From positions 806,001-870,000 of the forward strand of contig NZ_CP141059.1 of assembly GCF_034661235.1 (NCBI RefSeq): a stretch of 64,000 nucleotides of DNA, given 5' to 3'. The notes beneath the pieces were generated by a model. That model did no database searches. It was not told where the DNA came from and saw nothing but the letters and a program-made list of their open reading frames with translations. Position numbers and translations under genes: made by a program. Origin of the DNA: Nocardioides bizhenqiangii. Its GTDB lineage: Bacteria > Actinomycetota > Actinomycetes > Propionibacteriales > Nocardioidaceae. This document shows, one piece after another, positions 16,642-25,243 of the stretch. The first letter of the stretch is position 1. Each line of letters begins with the position of its first letter.

Positions 16642-16696
16642 GGTCTCGATACGCCCGGTTCCGGGCTCGCAAGCTCGCCCGGACGGGCACTCGACC
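16642..16696. repeat. Dispersed repeat family B, copy 2
   Basis: Begins GGTCTCGATACGCCCG and ends CTCGACC, the same ends as the copy at 40836-40891. It encloses a GC-rich hairpin. Confidence 0.65.
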
Positions 16697-16743
16697 TCCC
16701 GTCCTGATCTCCGGCTTCGCGAGCTCAGCCGGAGGACGTGAAA

Positions 16744-16772
16744 CGGCGCCCCTCTCCCTCCTAGGGGCGCCG
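16744..16772. terminator. Hairpin, likely terminator
   Basis: CGGCGCCCCT, 9-nt loop, AGGGGCGCCG: a perfect 10-bp stem between the GNAT gene and the convergent PhaC-like gene. Confidence 0.6.
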
Positions 16773-16940
16773 CCTGACACGCAGCTCCGACGCGGGCCAC
16801 GAAGAAAACTTCACTGGACCGCCGGCGGCGCCAAGGGCACCGGCCAGGCGGGCTCCCTCCAGGGGTGGCCCTCATGACCCGCGTCGGTGACCACGACTGT
16901 AGGAGCCGGACACCCCGTGACGGATCGGACGTACGGATGG

Positions 16941-16968
16941 TCCATGTAGTCACAAATGACTAGATGGA
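16941..16968. promoter_or_regulatory. AT-rich 12-bp inverted repeat
   Basis: TCCATGTAGTCA, CAAA, TGACTAGATGGA with one mismatch. It lies 18 bp downstream of the PhaC-like stop. Without a U tract it is not a typical terminator and could be an operator or recombination relic. Confidence 0.4.
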
Positions 16969-16986
16969 TCGGGACCCCGGCCTGCG

Positions 16987-18264
16987 CTACTTCTTCAGCG
17001 CGCGGGACGCCGACGAGGTGTGGCGGCGGGTGGGGTTGGTGCCGATGGCGGACGCCGTGCTCGAGGACGTCCCGCGGGTCGTCTTCTTCGCGGGTTGCTG
17101 GGTCGCCGTCTTCTTGACGGCCTTCTTGGTCGTCTTAGCAGCGGCCTTCTTGGCCGCCTTCTTGACCGCCTTCTTGACCGGCGCCGGCTCCGGGTCGGCC
17201 GTCGACCACTGGCTGATCCACTCGTCCATGACGACCCAGGTCGTGTGCCGGGCGGCTCGGCCGGTGAGCATGCCGAGGTGTCCGCCGGGGACGATCTCGA
17301 ACCGGACCTCGGACGAGCCGGTCAGCAGTGGCACCACCGCCTTGACCGCGGGGACCGGGGCGATGCCGTCGGTCGAGCCGCCGAAGACCAGGACGGGCAC
17401 CTTGATCTCGCCGAGCCGGATGATGCGGTCGTCGAGCTCGAACTCCCCGGTCGCGAGCTGGTTGCCCTTGGCGAACCGGTGGTAGAGCTGCCCGAACGTC
17501 CGGCCGGGGTAGGCGATCATGTTGTCGGTGAACCGGTCGACCGCCTCGATCTGCGCGAGGAACTCGGCGTCGTCGATGTGGCTCGCCAGCGCGAGTGGCT
17601 TGGTCACCAGCTTCTGGAACGACGACATCTGGAATGCCCACTTCACGACCGGCTTCGGAGCGCCGCCCAGCATCCGGTAGCCCTTGGTCAGCGGACCCCT
17701 GCCGTTGAACCAGTTGAGCAGCGGCCGCAGCGGCGCGACCAGCGGCACCAGCGACACGTCGATCGGCGAGCCGGCCGTGGTCAGCGAGGCGATCGGGAGG
17801 TCGGGCTGGTCGGCGGCGGTGAGCAGCGAGAAGAGGCCGCCCAGGCTCCACCCGATGACGTGGACCGGACGGCCGCCGGCGTGCGCGGACACCTCACGGA
17901 TCGCCGTCGGCACCACCTCGTCGATCCAGTGCTCCATGCCGAGGTTGCGGTTGCGGAAGGACACCTCGCCGTACTCCACGAGGTACGTCGGCCGCCCGCC
18001 GGTCACGAAGTGCTCGACCAGCGAGCAGCCGCGGCGCAGGTCGTAGCAGATCGCCGGCGCGGCGAGCGGGGTGACGAGCAGGACCGGATCGCCGGTCTCC
18101 TTCACCGTGCCGGACGGGCGGTAGTGGTAGACCTCGCGGAGGGTCCCGTCGTCAATCAGGGTGCGCGGCATCGGCCGCAGGTCGGCGAGACCGCCGTAGA
18201 GCATCTTGTGCGCCACGTTGCTGGCCGCGGAGACGACCTGATCAGGCTTCGGGATCAGATCCAT
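16987..18264 (-). CDS. PhaC-like alpha/beta hydrolase with histone-like tail
   Basis: A 425-residue alpha/beta hydrolase similar to class III polyhydroxyalkanoate synthases. The triad appears to be S140 in GWSLGG, D299 in GSTDG and H329 in GGHLG. True PHA synthases use Cys in the elbow, so this may be a hydrolase or depolymerase rather than a polymerase. After residue 360 a tail of about 65 residues is rich in Lys/Ala (KKAVKKAAKKAAAKTTKKA) and Ser/Thr, like histone H1 or HU tails and nucleoid-binding phasins. A TAACTT box sits 6 nt before ATG 18264. DNA tethering is inferred. Confidence 0.82.
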   Translation of the reverse strand: MDLIPKPDQVVSAASNVAHKMLYGGLADLRPMPRTLIDDGTLREVYHYRPSGTVKETGDPVLLVTPLAAPAICYDLRRGCSLVEHFVTGGRPTYLVEYGEVSFRNRNLGMEHWIDEVVPTAIREVSAHAGGRPVHVIGWSLGGLFSLLTAADQPDLPIASLTTAGSPIDVSLVPLVAPLRPLLNWFNGRGPLTKGYRMLGGAPKPVVKWAFQMSSFQKLVTKPLALASHIDDAEFLAQIEAVDRFTDNMIAYPGRTFGQLYHRFAKGNQLATGEFELDDRIIRLGEIKVPVLVFGGSTDGIAPVPAVKAVVPLLTGSSEVRFEIVPGGHLGMLTGRAARHTTWVVMDEWISQWSTADPEPAPVKKAVKKAAKKAAAKTTKKAVKKTATQQPAKKTTRGTSSSTASAIGTNPTRRHTSSASRALKK

Positions 18265-18270
18265 GGGCGA

Positions 18271-18276
18271 AAGTTA
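18271..18276 (-). promoter_or_regulatory. Leaderless -10 box TAACTT
   Basis: On the minus strand TAACTT lies 6 nt before ATG 18264 of the PhaC-like gene. Confidence 0.4.
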
Positions 18277-18338
18277 CCTCGCCGGGAGCAGGCAGGGCAG
18301 CGACGTCCGGAGACCGGCTGCGCCGATCCGGGGCCCGC

Positions 18339-19766
18339 TCAGGACCGGGTCGCGGGGCGGGGGTTCTTCGTGTGGCCACCGACGTCCTCGAGCTCGGTCA
18401 TGAAGCTGGCCGCCCAGGCCTTCACGTCGTGCTGGCTGATCGTCTTCCGCATCGCCCGCATCCGCCGGGTGAGCTCCTTCGGTTCCGCGGCGTACGCGTC
18501 GAGCAGTGCGGACTTCATGCCGTTGATGTCGTAGGGGTTCACGAGCCAGGCCTGCTTCAGCTCCTCCGCCGCGCCGGCGAACTCCGACAGCACGAGGGCG
18601 CCGTCCTCCTCGACCCGGCAGGCGACGTACTCCTTGGCGACGAGGTTCATGCCGTCGCGGTACGGCGTCACCACCATGATGTCCGCGGCGCGGTACAGGG
18701 CGGCCATCTCGTCGCGGGGGTAGGAGGTGTGGAGGTAACTGATCGCCGGACGCCCGATCCGGCCGAGGTCGCCGTTGATCCGGCCGACCAGGCGCTCGAT
18801 GTCGTCGCGGAGGATGCGGTACTGCTCGACCTGCTCACGCGACGGGACGGCCACCTGGACGAAGACGGCGTCCTCGACGTCGAGGTGCCCGTCGCGCATG
18901 AGCTCGCTGAACGCGCGCAACCGGGCGTAGATGCCCTTGGTGTAGTCGAGCCGGTCGATGCCGAGGAAGATCCGGCGCGGGTTGCCGAGCGCCTCGCGGA
19001 TCTCCTTGGCGCGCTGCACGACCTGCCCTGAACGCGCGAGCTCCTCGAAGCCGGCGGAGTCGATCGAGATCGGGAACGCGGCCGCGCGCACGGTGCGGCC
19101 GTCCGGCAGGTAGACGAGGTCGCGGTGGGTCTTGTGCCCGACCCGCTGCCGGACCAGGCGGACGAAGTTGGCCGCGGCCTCGGGGAGCTGGAAGCCGACC
19201 AGGTCCGCGCCGAGCAGTCCCTCGAGCAGCTGCCGGCGCCACGGGAGCTGCTGGAAGAGCTCGGCCGGCGGGAACGGGATGTGGAGGTAGAACCCGATCC
19301 GGAGGTCGGGGCGCAGGTCGCGGAGCATCTGGGGCACCAGCTGGAGCTGGTAGTCGTGGACCCAGACGGTGGCATTCTTGGCAGCGAGCTCGGCGGCCTT
19401 CTCGGCGAAGCGCCGGTTGACCTTGACGTACTCGTCCCACCACTCGCGGTGGAACTCCGGCTTCGCGACGAGGTCGTGGTACAGCGGCCACAGGGTCGCG
19501 TTGGAGAAGCCCTCGTAGTGGCCCTCGATCTCGTCCTGCGACATCGACATCGGTACCAGGGAGAGGCCGTCGTCCTCGAACGGCTTCAGCTTCTGGCCGG
19601 CGCCGCCGGGCCACCCGATCCACACGCCGCCACCGTGGGTGCGCATCACCGGTTCGATCGCGGTGACCAGGCCGCCGGGGGAGCGGCGCCACACCTTGCG
19701 CCCTGACGGCAGCGTCTCGCGGTCTACCGGCAGTCGGTTGGCAACGATCACCAGATCGTGGGTCAC
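18339..19766 (-). CDS. otsA: Trehalose-6-phosphate synthase
   Basis: Glycosyltransferase family 20 enzyme that joins a nucleotide-activated glucose to glucose-6-phosphate, the first step of OtsA-OtsB trehalose synthesis. The 475-residue protein begins [13 protein letters not shown] and has [52 protein letters not shown] and the C-terminal [11 protein letters not shown], all typical. GTG 19766 is preferred to GTG 19775 because a TAAGGT box lies 7 nt upstream. The matching phosphatase otsB is 3.4 kb away on the other strand. Confidence 0.97.
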   Translation of the reverse strand: MTHDLVIVANRLPVDRETLPSGRKVWRRSPGGLVTAIEPVMRTHGGGVWIGWPGGAGQKLKPFEDDGLSLVPMSMSQDEIEGHYEGFSNATLWPLYHDLVAKPEFHREWWDEYVKVNRRFAEKAAELAAKNATVWVHDYQLQLVPQMLRDLRPDLRIGFYLHIPFPPAELFQQLPWRRQLLEGLLGADLVGFQLPEAAANFVRLVRQRVGHKTHRDLVYLPDGRTVRAAAFPISIDSAGFEELARSGQVVQRAKEIREALGNPRRIFLGIDRLDYTKGIYARLRAFSELMRDGHLDVEDAVFVQVAVPSREQVEQYRILRDDIERLVGRINGDLGRIGRPAISYLHTSYPRDEMAALYRAADIMVVTPYRDGMNLVAKEYVACRVEEDGALVLSEFAGAAEELKQAWLVNPYDINGMKSALLDAYAAEPKELTRRMRAMRKTISQHDVKAWAASFMTELEDVGGHTKNPRPATRS

Positions 19767-19773
19767 GGGTGCC

Positions 19774-19779
19774 ACCTTA
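19774..19779 (-). promoter_or_regulatory. Leaderless -10 box TAAGGT
   Basis: On the minus strand TAAGGT lies 7 nt before GTG 19766 of otsA and overlaps the alternative GTG 19775. This favours the shorter protein. Confidence 0.5.
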
Positions 19780-19800
19780 GTTGTGCGCGACCGCGCGGCT

Positions 19801-19934
19801 GCGACACGCTCGCGTCTTTCGGCTCTGCGCGGCAGCGTGGCGCACCGCGGCGGAGCCGCACGGGGCGCAGCCCCTGGGCCGAGCTTGCGATGGCCCGGGC
19901 GGCAAGCTCCGTATGCGACACGCTCGCGCCTTTC
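19801..19934. repeat. Dispersed repeat family A, copy 2 (inverted)
   Basis: Positions 19831-19934 are the reverse complement of copies 1 and 3 (blocks ggcagcgtggcgc, gggccgagc, gcgatgg, gcgacacgctcg). In addition the 20-bp sequence starting gcgacacgctcgcg at 19801 recurs at 19915 with one mismatch, a direct repeat flanking the element. Confidence 0.7.
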
Positions 19935-19977
19935 AAATAGTCCTGTTGGCTGGATGGTTCGGGCGTCGGCGCGTTCC

Positions 19978-19983
19978 TAGCGT
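19978..19983 (+). promoter_or_regulatory. Leaderless -10 box TAGCGT
   Basis: TAGCGT lies 7 nt before ATG 19991 of the histidine kinase gene. Confidence 0.45.
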
Positions 19984-19990
19984 TGAGGAC

Positions 19991-21277
19991 ATGACCGACA
20001 CGATGCTGATGCCCGTGGTACCCACTTCCGACCGGACCATCGCGCGCCGGGTGCTGCTCGACAGCGCCTACGCCTTCACGGCGTTCGTGCTGGCGATCCC
20101 GGCGTTCGTCCTCGTGGTGGCGGGTGTCGCGGCGGGGCTGGGGACGATGGTCGTCGCCGGACTGGGCCTGGCGGTGCTGCTGGGGACGGCGTACGTCGCC
20201 CGCGGGTTCGCGCACGTCGAGCGGCTCCGGCTGCGCTCGATGGTCGGGGTCCCGGCGCCGCTGCCGTCGTACCAGCGGGCGCAGCCGGGGGACAGCAAGG
20301 TGCGCGCAGTCCTGACGCCGCTGCGTGACGCACAGTCCTGGCTCGACATCCTGTGGTGCCTGATCGGGTTCGTCACCGGCGCCTTCGCGTTCGCGGTCAC
20401 CCTGGCGTGGTGGGCGACCACGCTCGGCGGGCTCAGCTACTGGTTCTGGGAGCAGTTCGTCCCCCGTGGACCCGACAACCGGTCGCTGGCCGACATGATC
20501 GGCCTGGGCGAGAGCCGGTCGGCCGACGTCACACTTCAGACGGCGGTCGGACTCGTGGCGCTGGTGACGCTCCCGTTCGCGGTGCGGATGGCGGCCGCGA
20601 CCCACGCCGCGGTGTCACGGGTGCTCCTGTGCAGTCGGGTCGAGCTGATGGACCGGATGGTCCGGATGGAGGAGAGCCGCGACTCGGCCCACCGTGCCGA
20701 GGCGCACTCGCTCCGCCGCCTCGAGCGCGACATCCACGACGGCCCGCAGCAGCGGCTGATCCGGCTCGGGATGGATCTCGGCCGGGCCCGGCGCCAGCTC
20801 TCCGACGATCCCGAGCTCGCCGCGGACACGATCGACGCCGCTCTCGCTCAGACCAGGGAGACGGTGGATGAGCTGCGTGCCCTGTCGCGCGGGATCGCCC
20901 CGCCGCTGCTGGTGGACCGCGGCCTCGAGGTGGCCGTCCGTGAGATGGCAGCGGGCCAGGCGATCGCCGTCGACGTCGCGGTCGACGTGCCGACCTTGAC
21001 CGAGCCGGTCGAGACCGCCGCCTACTTCACGGTCGCCGAGGCGCTCACCAACATCGCCAAGCACAGCGAGGCGACCCGTGCGCAGGTGGCGTTGCGCGCG
21101 GAGGACGGGATGCTCGTCGTGACCGTCGACGACGACGGTCGCGGTGGTGCGCGGGTCGTGCCCGGGCGCGGTCTCGACGGGCTGCGCGAGCGGCTGGCCG
21201 GCGTCGACGGCGACCTCGTGGTCGCCTCGCCCGACGGCGGGCCGACCCGGCTCCGCGCTGAGGTCCCGCTCCGGTGA
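19991..21277 (+). CDS. NarL-type sensor histidine kinase
   Basis: A 428-residue membrane histidine kinase of the HisKA_3 class. Four hydrophobic segments group in two pairs: residues about 20-75 (two helices) and about 115-210 with an extracytoplasmic stretch. The dimerisation helix carries the phosphoacceptor His249 in LERDIHDGPQQRL. The ATPase domain has the N-box EALTNIAKHSEA, the G1 motif VDDDGRGG and the GRGLDGLRERL segment. The signal is unknown. The LuxR-type response regulator follows 128 bp later, separated by a hairpin-rich spacer, and is its likely partner. Confidence 0.93.
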   Translation: MTDTMLMPVVPTSDRTIARRVLLDSAYAFTAFVLAIPAFVLVVAGVAAGLGTMVVAGLGLAVLLGTAYVARGFAHVERLRLRSMVGVPAPLPSYQRAQPGDSKVRAVLTPLRDAQSWLDILWCLIGFVTGAFAFAVTLAWWATTLGGLSYWFWEQFVPRGPDNRSLADMIGLGESRSADVTLQTAVGLVALVTLPFAVRMAAATHAAVSRVLLCSRVELMDRMVRMEESRDSAHRAEAHSLRRLERDIHDGPQQRLIRLGMDLGRARRQLSDDPELAADTIDAALAQTRETVDELRALSRGIAPPLLVDRGLEVAVREMAAGQAIAVDVAVDVPTLTEPVETAAYFTVAEALTNIAKHSEATRAQVALRAEDGMLVVTVDDDGRGGARVVPGRGLDGLRERLAGVDGDLVVASPDGGPTRLRAEVPLR

Positions 21278-21405
21278 GGCAAGGACGAGGCCCGCGGCCC
21301 GATGGCCTGCTGCGCGACGCCCCGCGGGCGTCTCGCGGCGTTGCCGACGCTCGCAGGACGGACCAAGTACAGCATCGCGACGGCGCCTTGCGAGACACTC
21401 CGCGG
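21278..21405. other. Spacer with GC-rich hairpin
   Basis: This stretch between the kinase and regulator genes is open in the regulator's frame but reads like non-coding repeat DNA. It contains the imperfect palindrome GCGACGCCC-CGC-GGGCGTCTCGC. The translated residues (Arg/Ala/Asp-rich) do not match receiver-domain N-termini. Confidence 0.45.
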
Positions 21406-22086
21406 ATGCGCCGCTCGCAACGGCCCCGGACCCCGGGCCTCGCCCTCGTCATCGCCGACGACTCGGTGCTGCTCCGCGAGGGCCTCCAGCTGCTCCTCGG
21501 CGAGGCCGGCCACGAGGTCGTCGCCACCGTCGGCGACGGCCCGGGACTGGTCGACGCCGCCCTGGAACATCGTCCGGACCTCGCCGTGGTCGACGTCCGG
21601 ATGCCGCCGACGCACACCGACGAGGGCCTGCGCGCGGCGCTCGCCGTACGCCGCCGCTGGCCGGAGGCGCGGCTCCTGGTCCTGTCCCAGTACGTCGAGG
21701 TGTCGTACGCCGACGACCTGCTCGCCACCGGCGAGCGCGGGATCGGCTACCTGCTCAAGGACCGGGTGACCGACGTCGACGAGTTCCTCACCTCCGTCGA
21801 CGCCGTGGCCGCCGGGGGCACGGTGCTCGACCCGATGGTGGTGCGGCAGCTGATGGCACGCCGGAGCGACCCGGTCGCCCGGCTGACGCCGCGCGAGCGC
21901 GAGGTGATGGCGCTGATGGCGGAGGGCCGGTCGAACGGCTCGATCGCCGAGGCGCTCACGGTCACGCTGGGTGCGGTCGAGAAGCACACGCAGCGGATCT
22001 TCGCCAAGCTCGACCTCGCTCCGGACGACGACGCGGCCCATCGCAGGGTGCTGGCCGTGGTGCGCTTCCTCCGCGCGGCGGGCTGA
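21406..22086 (+). CDS. LuxR/NarL-family response regulator
   Basis: A 226-residue response regulator. The receiver domain has the acidic pair D18-D19, the phosphoacceptor D63 in VVDVRMPP, and the conserved Lys in YLLKDRVTD. The C-terminal LuxR helix-turn-helix runs from TPREREVMALMAEGRSNGSIAEAL to VEKHTQRIFAKL. ATG 21406 gives the normal length; an upstream in-frame GTG at 21274 would add 44 residues unlike any receiver domain. It is likely phosphorylated by the kinase encoded just upstream. Targets are unknown. Confidence 0.92.
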   Translation: MRRSQRPRTPGLALVIADDSVLLREGLQLLLGEAGHEVVATVGDGPGLVDAALEHRPDLAVVDVRMPPTHTDEGLRAALAVRRRWPEARLLVLSQYVEVSYADDLLATGERGIGYLLKDRVTDVDEFLTSVDAVAAGGTVLDPMVVRQLMARRSDPVARLTPREREVMALMAEGRSNGSIAEALTVTLGAVEKHTQRIFAKLDLAPDDDAAHRRVLAVVRFLRAAG

Positions 22087-22190
22087 CCCGGCTTCGATTG
22101 CTCGCAACACCCCGGGCGCCCGAATGACATCGTTGTGATTCGACGTCTACAGTGGGCCCAGACCACTGTCGAACATCGGGGGAGAAGCGA

Positions 22191-22493
22191 ATGGACCCGC
22201 AGCGGAGTACCCCGGCCCCAGAGGCCGGCGGGACCACCGCGGCCGAGCTCAGCGATCGCGACCGGGAGATCCTCGAGTTCGAGCGCCAGTGGTGGAAGTA
22301 CGCCGGCGCCAAGGAGACCGCCGTGCGGGACAAGTTCGACATGAGCTCCACCCGCTACTACCAGGTCCTCAACGCCCTCATCGATCGTCCCGAGGCGCTC
22401 GCCGCCGACCCGCTGCTCGTCCGCCGGCTGCGCCGGCTCCGCTCGCAGCGGCAGCGCCAGCGCTCCGCCCGCCGCCTCGGCTTCGAGGTCTGA
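22191..22493 (+). CDS. DUF3263 protein
   Basis: A 100-residue actinobacterial protein of the DUF3263 family. The core LSDRDREILEFERQWWKYAGAKE, then VRDKFDMSSTRYYQVLNALID, looks like a helix-turn-helix, and a basic tail (RRLRSQRQRQRSARRLGF) follows. DNA binding is plausible but unproven. GGGGGAGAAG lies 7 nt before ATG 22191. It is the first gene of a likely operon with the LytR_C protein, and this pair beside otsB is a recurring actinobacterial neighbourhood. Confidence 0.9.
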   Translation: MDPQRSTPAPEAGGTTAAELSDRDREILEFERQWWKYAGAKETAVRDKFDMSSTRYYQVLNALIDRPEALAADPLLVRRLRRLRSQRQRQRSARRLGFEV

Positions 22494-22508
22494 AAGGTCG
22501 GAAAGCCC

Positions 22509-23063
22509 ATGCATGGTCGTCCTTCCCCCGACCAGGTCCGCCACCGCGACCAGCGCGGCGCCGTACTCCCTTCGCCCGTCGTGTGGCTGAGCATCATCGC
22601 CGTGGTGGTCGCCGCCGTCGCCTTCGTCGCCACGCGCGACGCCGACCCGGAGGAACGTGAGATCACTACCTCGTCCTCCAACGGCGAGACGTCCGACTCC
22701 CCGACCCCGACCGATGAGGAGCCGGAGTCGGACGACCCCACCGAGACCACCACTCCTGACGAGCCGGAGAAGACCAAGCCGCCGGTGGTGCGCAGCGAGG
22801 TCGGTGTCGTCGTCTTCAACAACACGAGCATCAGCGGCCTGGCCAGCGAGACCCTCGCCCGGGTCCAGGAGATCGGGTGGAACGGCCTCGCGGCCGACGA
22901 CTGGTACGGCACCATCCCGGCGACCACTGTCTACTTCCCGCCGGGCATGCGCGACGCGGCGCAGAAGCTCGCCCTCGACCTCGGTGTCCAGCGGCTGATG
23001 CCGGCCGACGCGGGCATGAGCGACACCAACCTGACCGTGATCCTCACCGGCGCGCTGAGCTGA
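22509..23063 (+). CDS. LytR_C domain membrane protein
   Basis: A 184-residue protein with a short cytoplasmic N-terminus and one transmembrane helix (about residues 22-42, PSPVVWLSIIAVVVAAVAFV). A Ser/Thr/Glu/Pro-rich linker and a C-terminal LytR_C domain follow (VGVVVFNNTSISGLASETL, then VYFPPGMRDAAQKLALDLG and LTVILTGALS). LytR_C domains accompany LCP cell-wall ligases, but here the domain is alone. It probably acts at the outer face of the membrane. It lies 15 bp after the DUF3263 gene. Confidence 0.9.
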   Translation: MHGRPSPDQVRHRDQRGAVLPSPVVWLSIIAVVVAAVAFVATRDADPEEREITTSSSNGETSDSPTPTDEEPESDDPTETTTPDEPEKTKPPVVRSEVGVVVFNNTSISGLASETLARVQEIGWNGLAADDWYGTIPATTVYFPPGMRDAAQKLALDLGVQRLMPADAGMSDTNLTVILTGALS

Positions 23064-23140
23064 GGACCTGAGCCCCCGATCGGCACGGGTTTCACCCTGC
23101 GCCACCCGGGTGCTTCGCGTTTCGTGATTGGCTTGGGCAC

Positions 23141-23992
23141 GTGCAGTTCTCGTCTATGGAGGGTGAGCATCGCTACGCGGACCTCGTCCGCGTAGCCGAC
23201 CGCACCATCGTCGGCCTCGACTTCGACGGCACCCTCTCCCCGATCGTCGACGATCCCACCCAGGCGAAGATCCACCCGGCGGCCGCGGAGGTGCTGATCG
23301 AGCTCGCGCCCCACATCGCGGCCATCGCGGTGATCACCGGGCGACCGGCCCGCCAGGCGCTCGACCTCGGAGGTCTCGAGGACGTCGGCGACGCGATCCA
23401 GGCAGCCGGTAAGGAGCTCTACATCTTCGGGCAGTACGGCAACGAGCGATGGTCCTCGCGGCAGCGGCGGATCGTCGCGCCGCGTCCGCCGCGCGGTCTC
23501 GCCACCTTCGAGCGGGACCTGCCACGGACCCTGCGCCTCGCCGGAGCCACCGACGCCTACGTCGAGGACAAGGGCCTCGCCGTCGCCGTCCACACCCGTC
23601 GGCTCCCCGACCCGCAGGCAGCGTTCGAGCGGCTGCTGCCGCCGCTGCGCTCCCTGGCCGAACGCCACGACCTGGTGGTCGAGCCCGGCCGGAGCGTGAT
23701 CGAGGTCCGCTCGCCCGGCTCTCACAAGGGGCTCGTCGTGGAGAAGCTGGCGGCCGAGCTGGACGCCCGTGGCTTCCTCTTCGCCGGCGACGACCTCGGG
23801 GACCTGGAGGCGTTCGAGGCCGTCGCGGAGCTCGAGAAGCAGGGCCTCGCGACGGTCCGGGTCTGCTCGGCCTCCCAGGAGCAGAGCGCGCTGCTGCCGC
23901 TGTCCGACATCGTGGTCAAGGGACCCGAGGGCGTGGTCGCCCTGCTGCGTCAGCTGCGGCTCGACATCACGCAGGGGTCAGCGACCGGCTGA
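23141..23992 (+). CDS. otsB: Trehalose-6-phosphate phosphatase
   Basis: HAD-superfamily phosphatase that dephosphorylates trehalose-6-phosphate. The 283-residue protein has the nucleophile motif GLDFDGTLSP (D27, D29), VITGRPARQA as motif II, the substrate-loop Lys in SHKGLVVEKL, and the acidic motif FAGDDLGDLEAFEA. It completes the OtsA pathway. GTG 23141 is taken as start; ATG 23156 is an alternative and neither has a clear ribosome binding site. The stop is 26 bp from that of the convergent sigma factor gene. Confidence 0.95.
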   Translation: MQFSSMEGEHRYADLVRVADRTIVGLDFDGTLSPIVDDPTQAKIHPAAAEVLIELAPHIAAIAVITGRPARQALDLGGLEDVGDAIQAAGKELYIFGQYGNERWSSRQRRIVAPRPPRGLATFERDLPRTLRLAGATDAYVEDKGLAVAVHTRRLPDPQAAFERLLPPLRSLAERHDLVVEPGRSVIEVRSPGSHKGLVVEKLAAELDARGFLFAGDDLGDLEAFEAVAELEKQGLATVRVCSASQEQSALLPLSDIVVKGPEGVVALLRQLRLDITQGSATG

Positions 23993-24018
23993 CGGGGCGC
24001 GAGCAGGCACGGCGGCCC

Positions 24019-25242
24019 TCAGGCCAGCTCTGCCCGCCGCCGGACCAGGTGGGCGCGCTCGGCGTCGTTGGCGCAGAGCGTGATCGCGGTGTCGTACGCC
24101 GCCCGCGCGCGGGCATGGTCGCCCAGCCGGAGCAGGAGCTCGGCGCGCACCGCGGGGAGCCGGTGCCCGGGAAGGGCGACACCGGCGAGCGCGGTCAGGC
24201 CCGCCTCCGGTCCCTCCGCCTCCGCGACCGCGATCGCCCGGCCGAGCCGGACCACCGGGGTCTCCCGCAGCGCGAGCAGCTCGTCGTAACGCTCGACGAT
24301 CCGCTCCCACGCGGTGTCGGACGGTGTGGCCGCGATCGCGTGCTCGGCGGCGATCAGCGCCTGCAGCAGGTAGGGCGCCGGTGGCGCCCCCGTGAGTGGC
24401 CGGAGGAGGTCGAGCGCCTCGCCGATCTCGTCTCCGTGCCAGCGGGAGCGGTCCTGGTCAGGCAGCAGGACCAGCGCGCCGTCGTCGGTCACGCGCGCGT
24501 CCCGTCGCGAGTGCTGGAGGAGCATCAGCGCCTGGAGCGCCGTGAGCTCGCTGTCGTCGTACGGCAGCAGCGTGCGCAGCACCCGCACCAGCCGGATTGC
24601 CTCGCCGGCGAGCTCGGTGCGCACGACGTCGGGGCCGGACCCGGGCGCGTAACCGGCCGTGAAGGCCAGGTACGCGACCTGCGCGACCACGCCCACCCGG
24701 TCGACCAGATCGGCCCCCGTCGGTACGACGAACCGCTCGCCCGCCAGCTTTCTGCGCGCCCGGGTGAGCCGGGCCGCCATCGTCGGCGTGGTCTGGAGGA
24801 AGAGCCGCGCGATGTCGTCGGTGCTGATGCCGAGCACCAGCCGGAGGGTGAGGGCGGCGGCCGCCTCCCGCGAGAGCCGCGGGTGGGCGCAGAGGAGGAC
24901 CAGCCGTAGCCGCTCGTCCAGCAGCTCGTCGCCGGGATCGGCCATCACCCGCTGTGCCTCCTCGGTCAGCTCGGCATCGACGGCGAGCCGCGGCATCGAC
25001 CGCGCCAGCACCTCCTCCGAACGGAGCCGGTCCAGCACCCGGCGACGGGCCGCGGTGAGCAGCCACCCTCCCGGGTTGCCCGGCACGCCGGCGTCGGGCC
25101 AGGTGCGTGCGGCCGCCTCGAACGCGTCGGCCAGGCCGTCCTCGGCGAGGTCGAGCCGGCGGAAGCGGGCGACGAGCAGGGCCAGCAGCCGGCCCCACTC
25201 GTCACGCAGCGCCCTGTCGAGGGCGGTGCCCGCCTCGCTCAG
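24019..25242 (-). CDS. ECF sigma factor with long C-terminal domain
   Basis: An extracytoplasmic-function sigma factor of the group linked to YCII/DGPF proteins, about 407 residues with a CTG start at 25242. Region 2 is LDRALRDEWGRLLALLVARFRRLDLAEDGLADAFEAA, NPGGWLLTAARRRVLDRLR follows, and region 4 is in EAAAALTLRLVLGISTDDIARLF. The long TPR-like C-terminal domain includes FTAGYAPGSGPD and LLQHSRRDARV. The first ATG/GTG, GTG 25086, would delete region 2. CTG 25242 has GGAG 6 nt upstream and overlaps the YCII stop. The cognate signal is unknown. Confidence 0.85.
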   Translation of the reverse strand: MSEAGTALDRALRDEWGRLLALLVARFRRLDLAEDGLADAFEAAARTWPDAGVPGNPGGWLLTAARRRVLDRLRSEEVLARSMPRLAVDAELTEEAQRVMADPGDELLDERLRLVLLCAHPRLSREAAAALTLRLVLGISTDDIARLFLQTTPTMAARLTRARRKLAGERFVVPTGADLVDRVGVVAQVAYLAFTAGYAPGSGPDVVRTELAGEAIRLVRVLRTLLPYDDSELTALQALMLLQHSRRDARVTDDGALVLLPDQDRSRWHGDEIGEALDLLRPLTGAPPAPYLLQALIAAEHAIAATPSDTAWERIVERYDELLALRETPVVRLGRAIAVAEAEGPEAGLTALAGVALPGHRLPAVRAELLLRLGDHARARAAYDTAITLCANDAERAHLVRRRAELA

Positions 25243-25243
25243 C

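Larger units (their letters stand above)
16594..16986. other. Intergenic region with repeat and hairpins
   Basis: The region contains a family B repeat (16642-16696), a second hairpin CTCCGGCT/AGCCGGAG just after it, a perfect 10-bp terminator-like stem (16744-16772), and an AT-rich inverted repeat (16941-16968). No gene is evident. Confidence 0.6.

Noticed and set aside
17110..17190. Short tandem DNA repeat in ttcttgacggccttcttgg
   Set aside because: It is the coding sequence of the Lys/Ala-rich tail of the PhaC-like protein, so the periodicity reflects the protein repeat.
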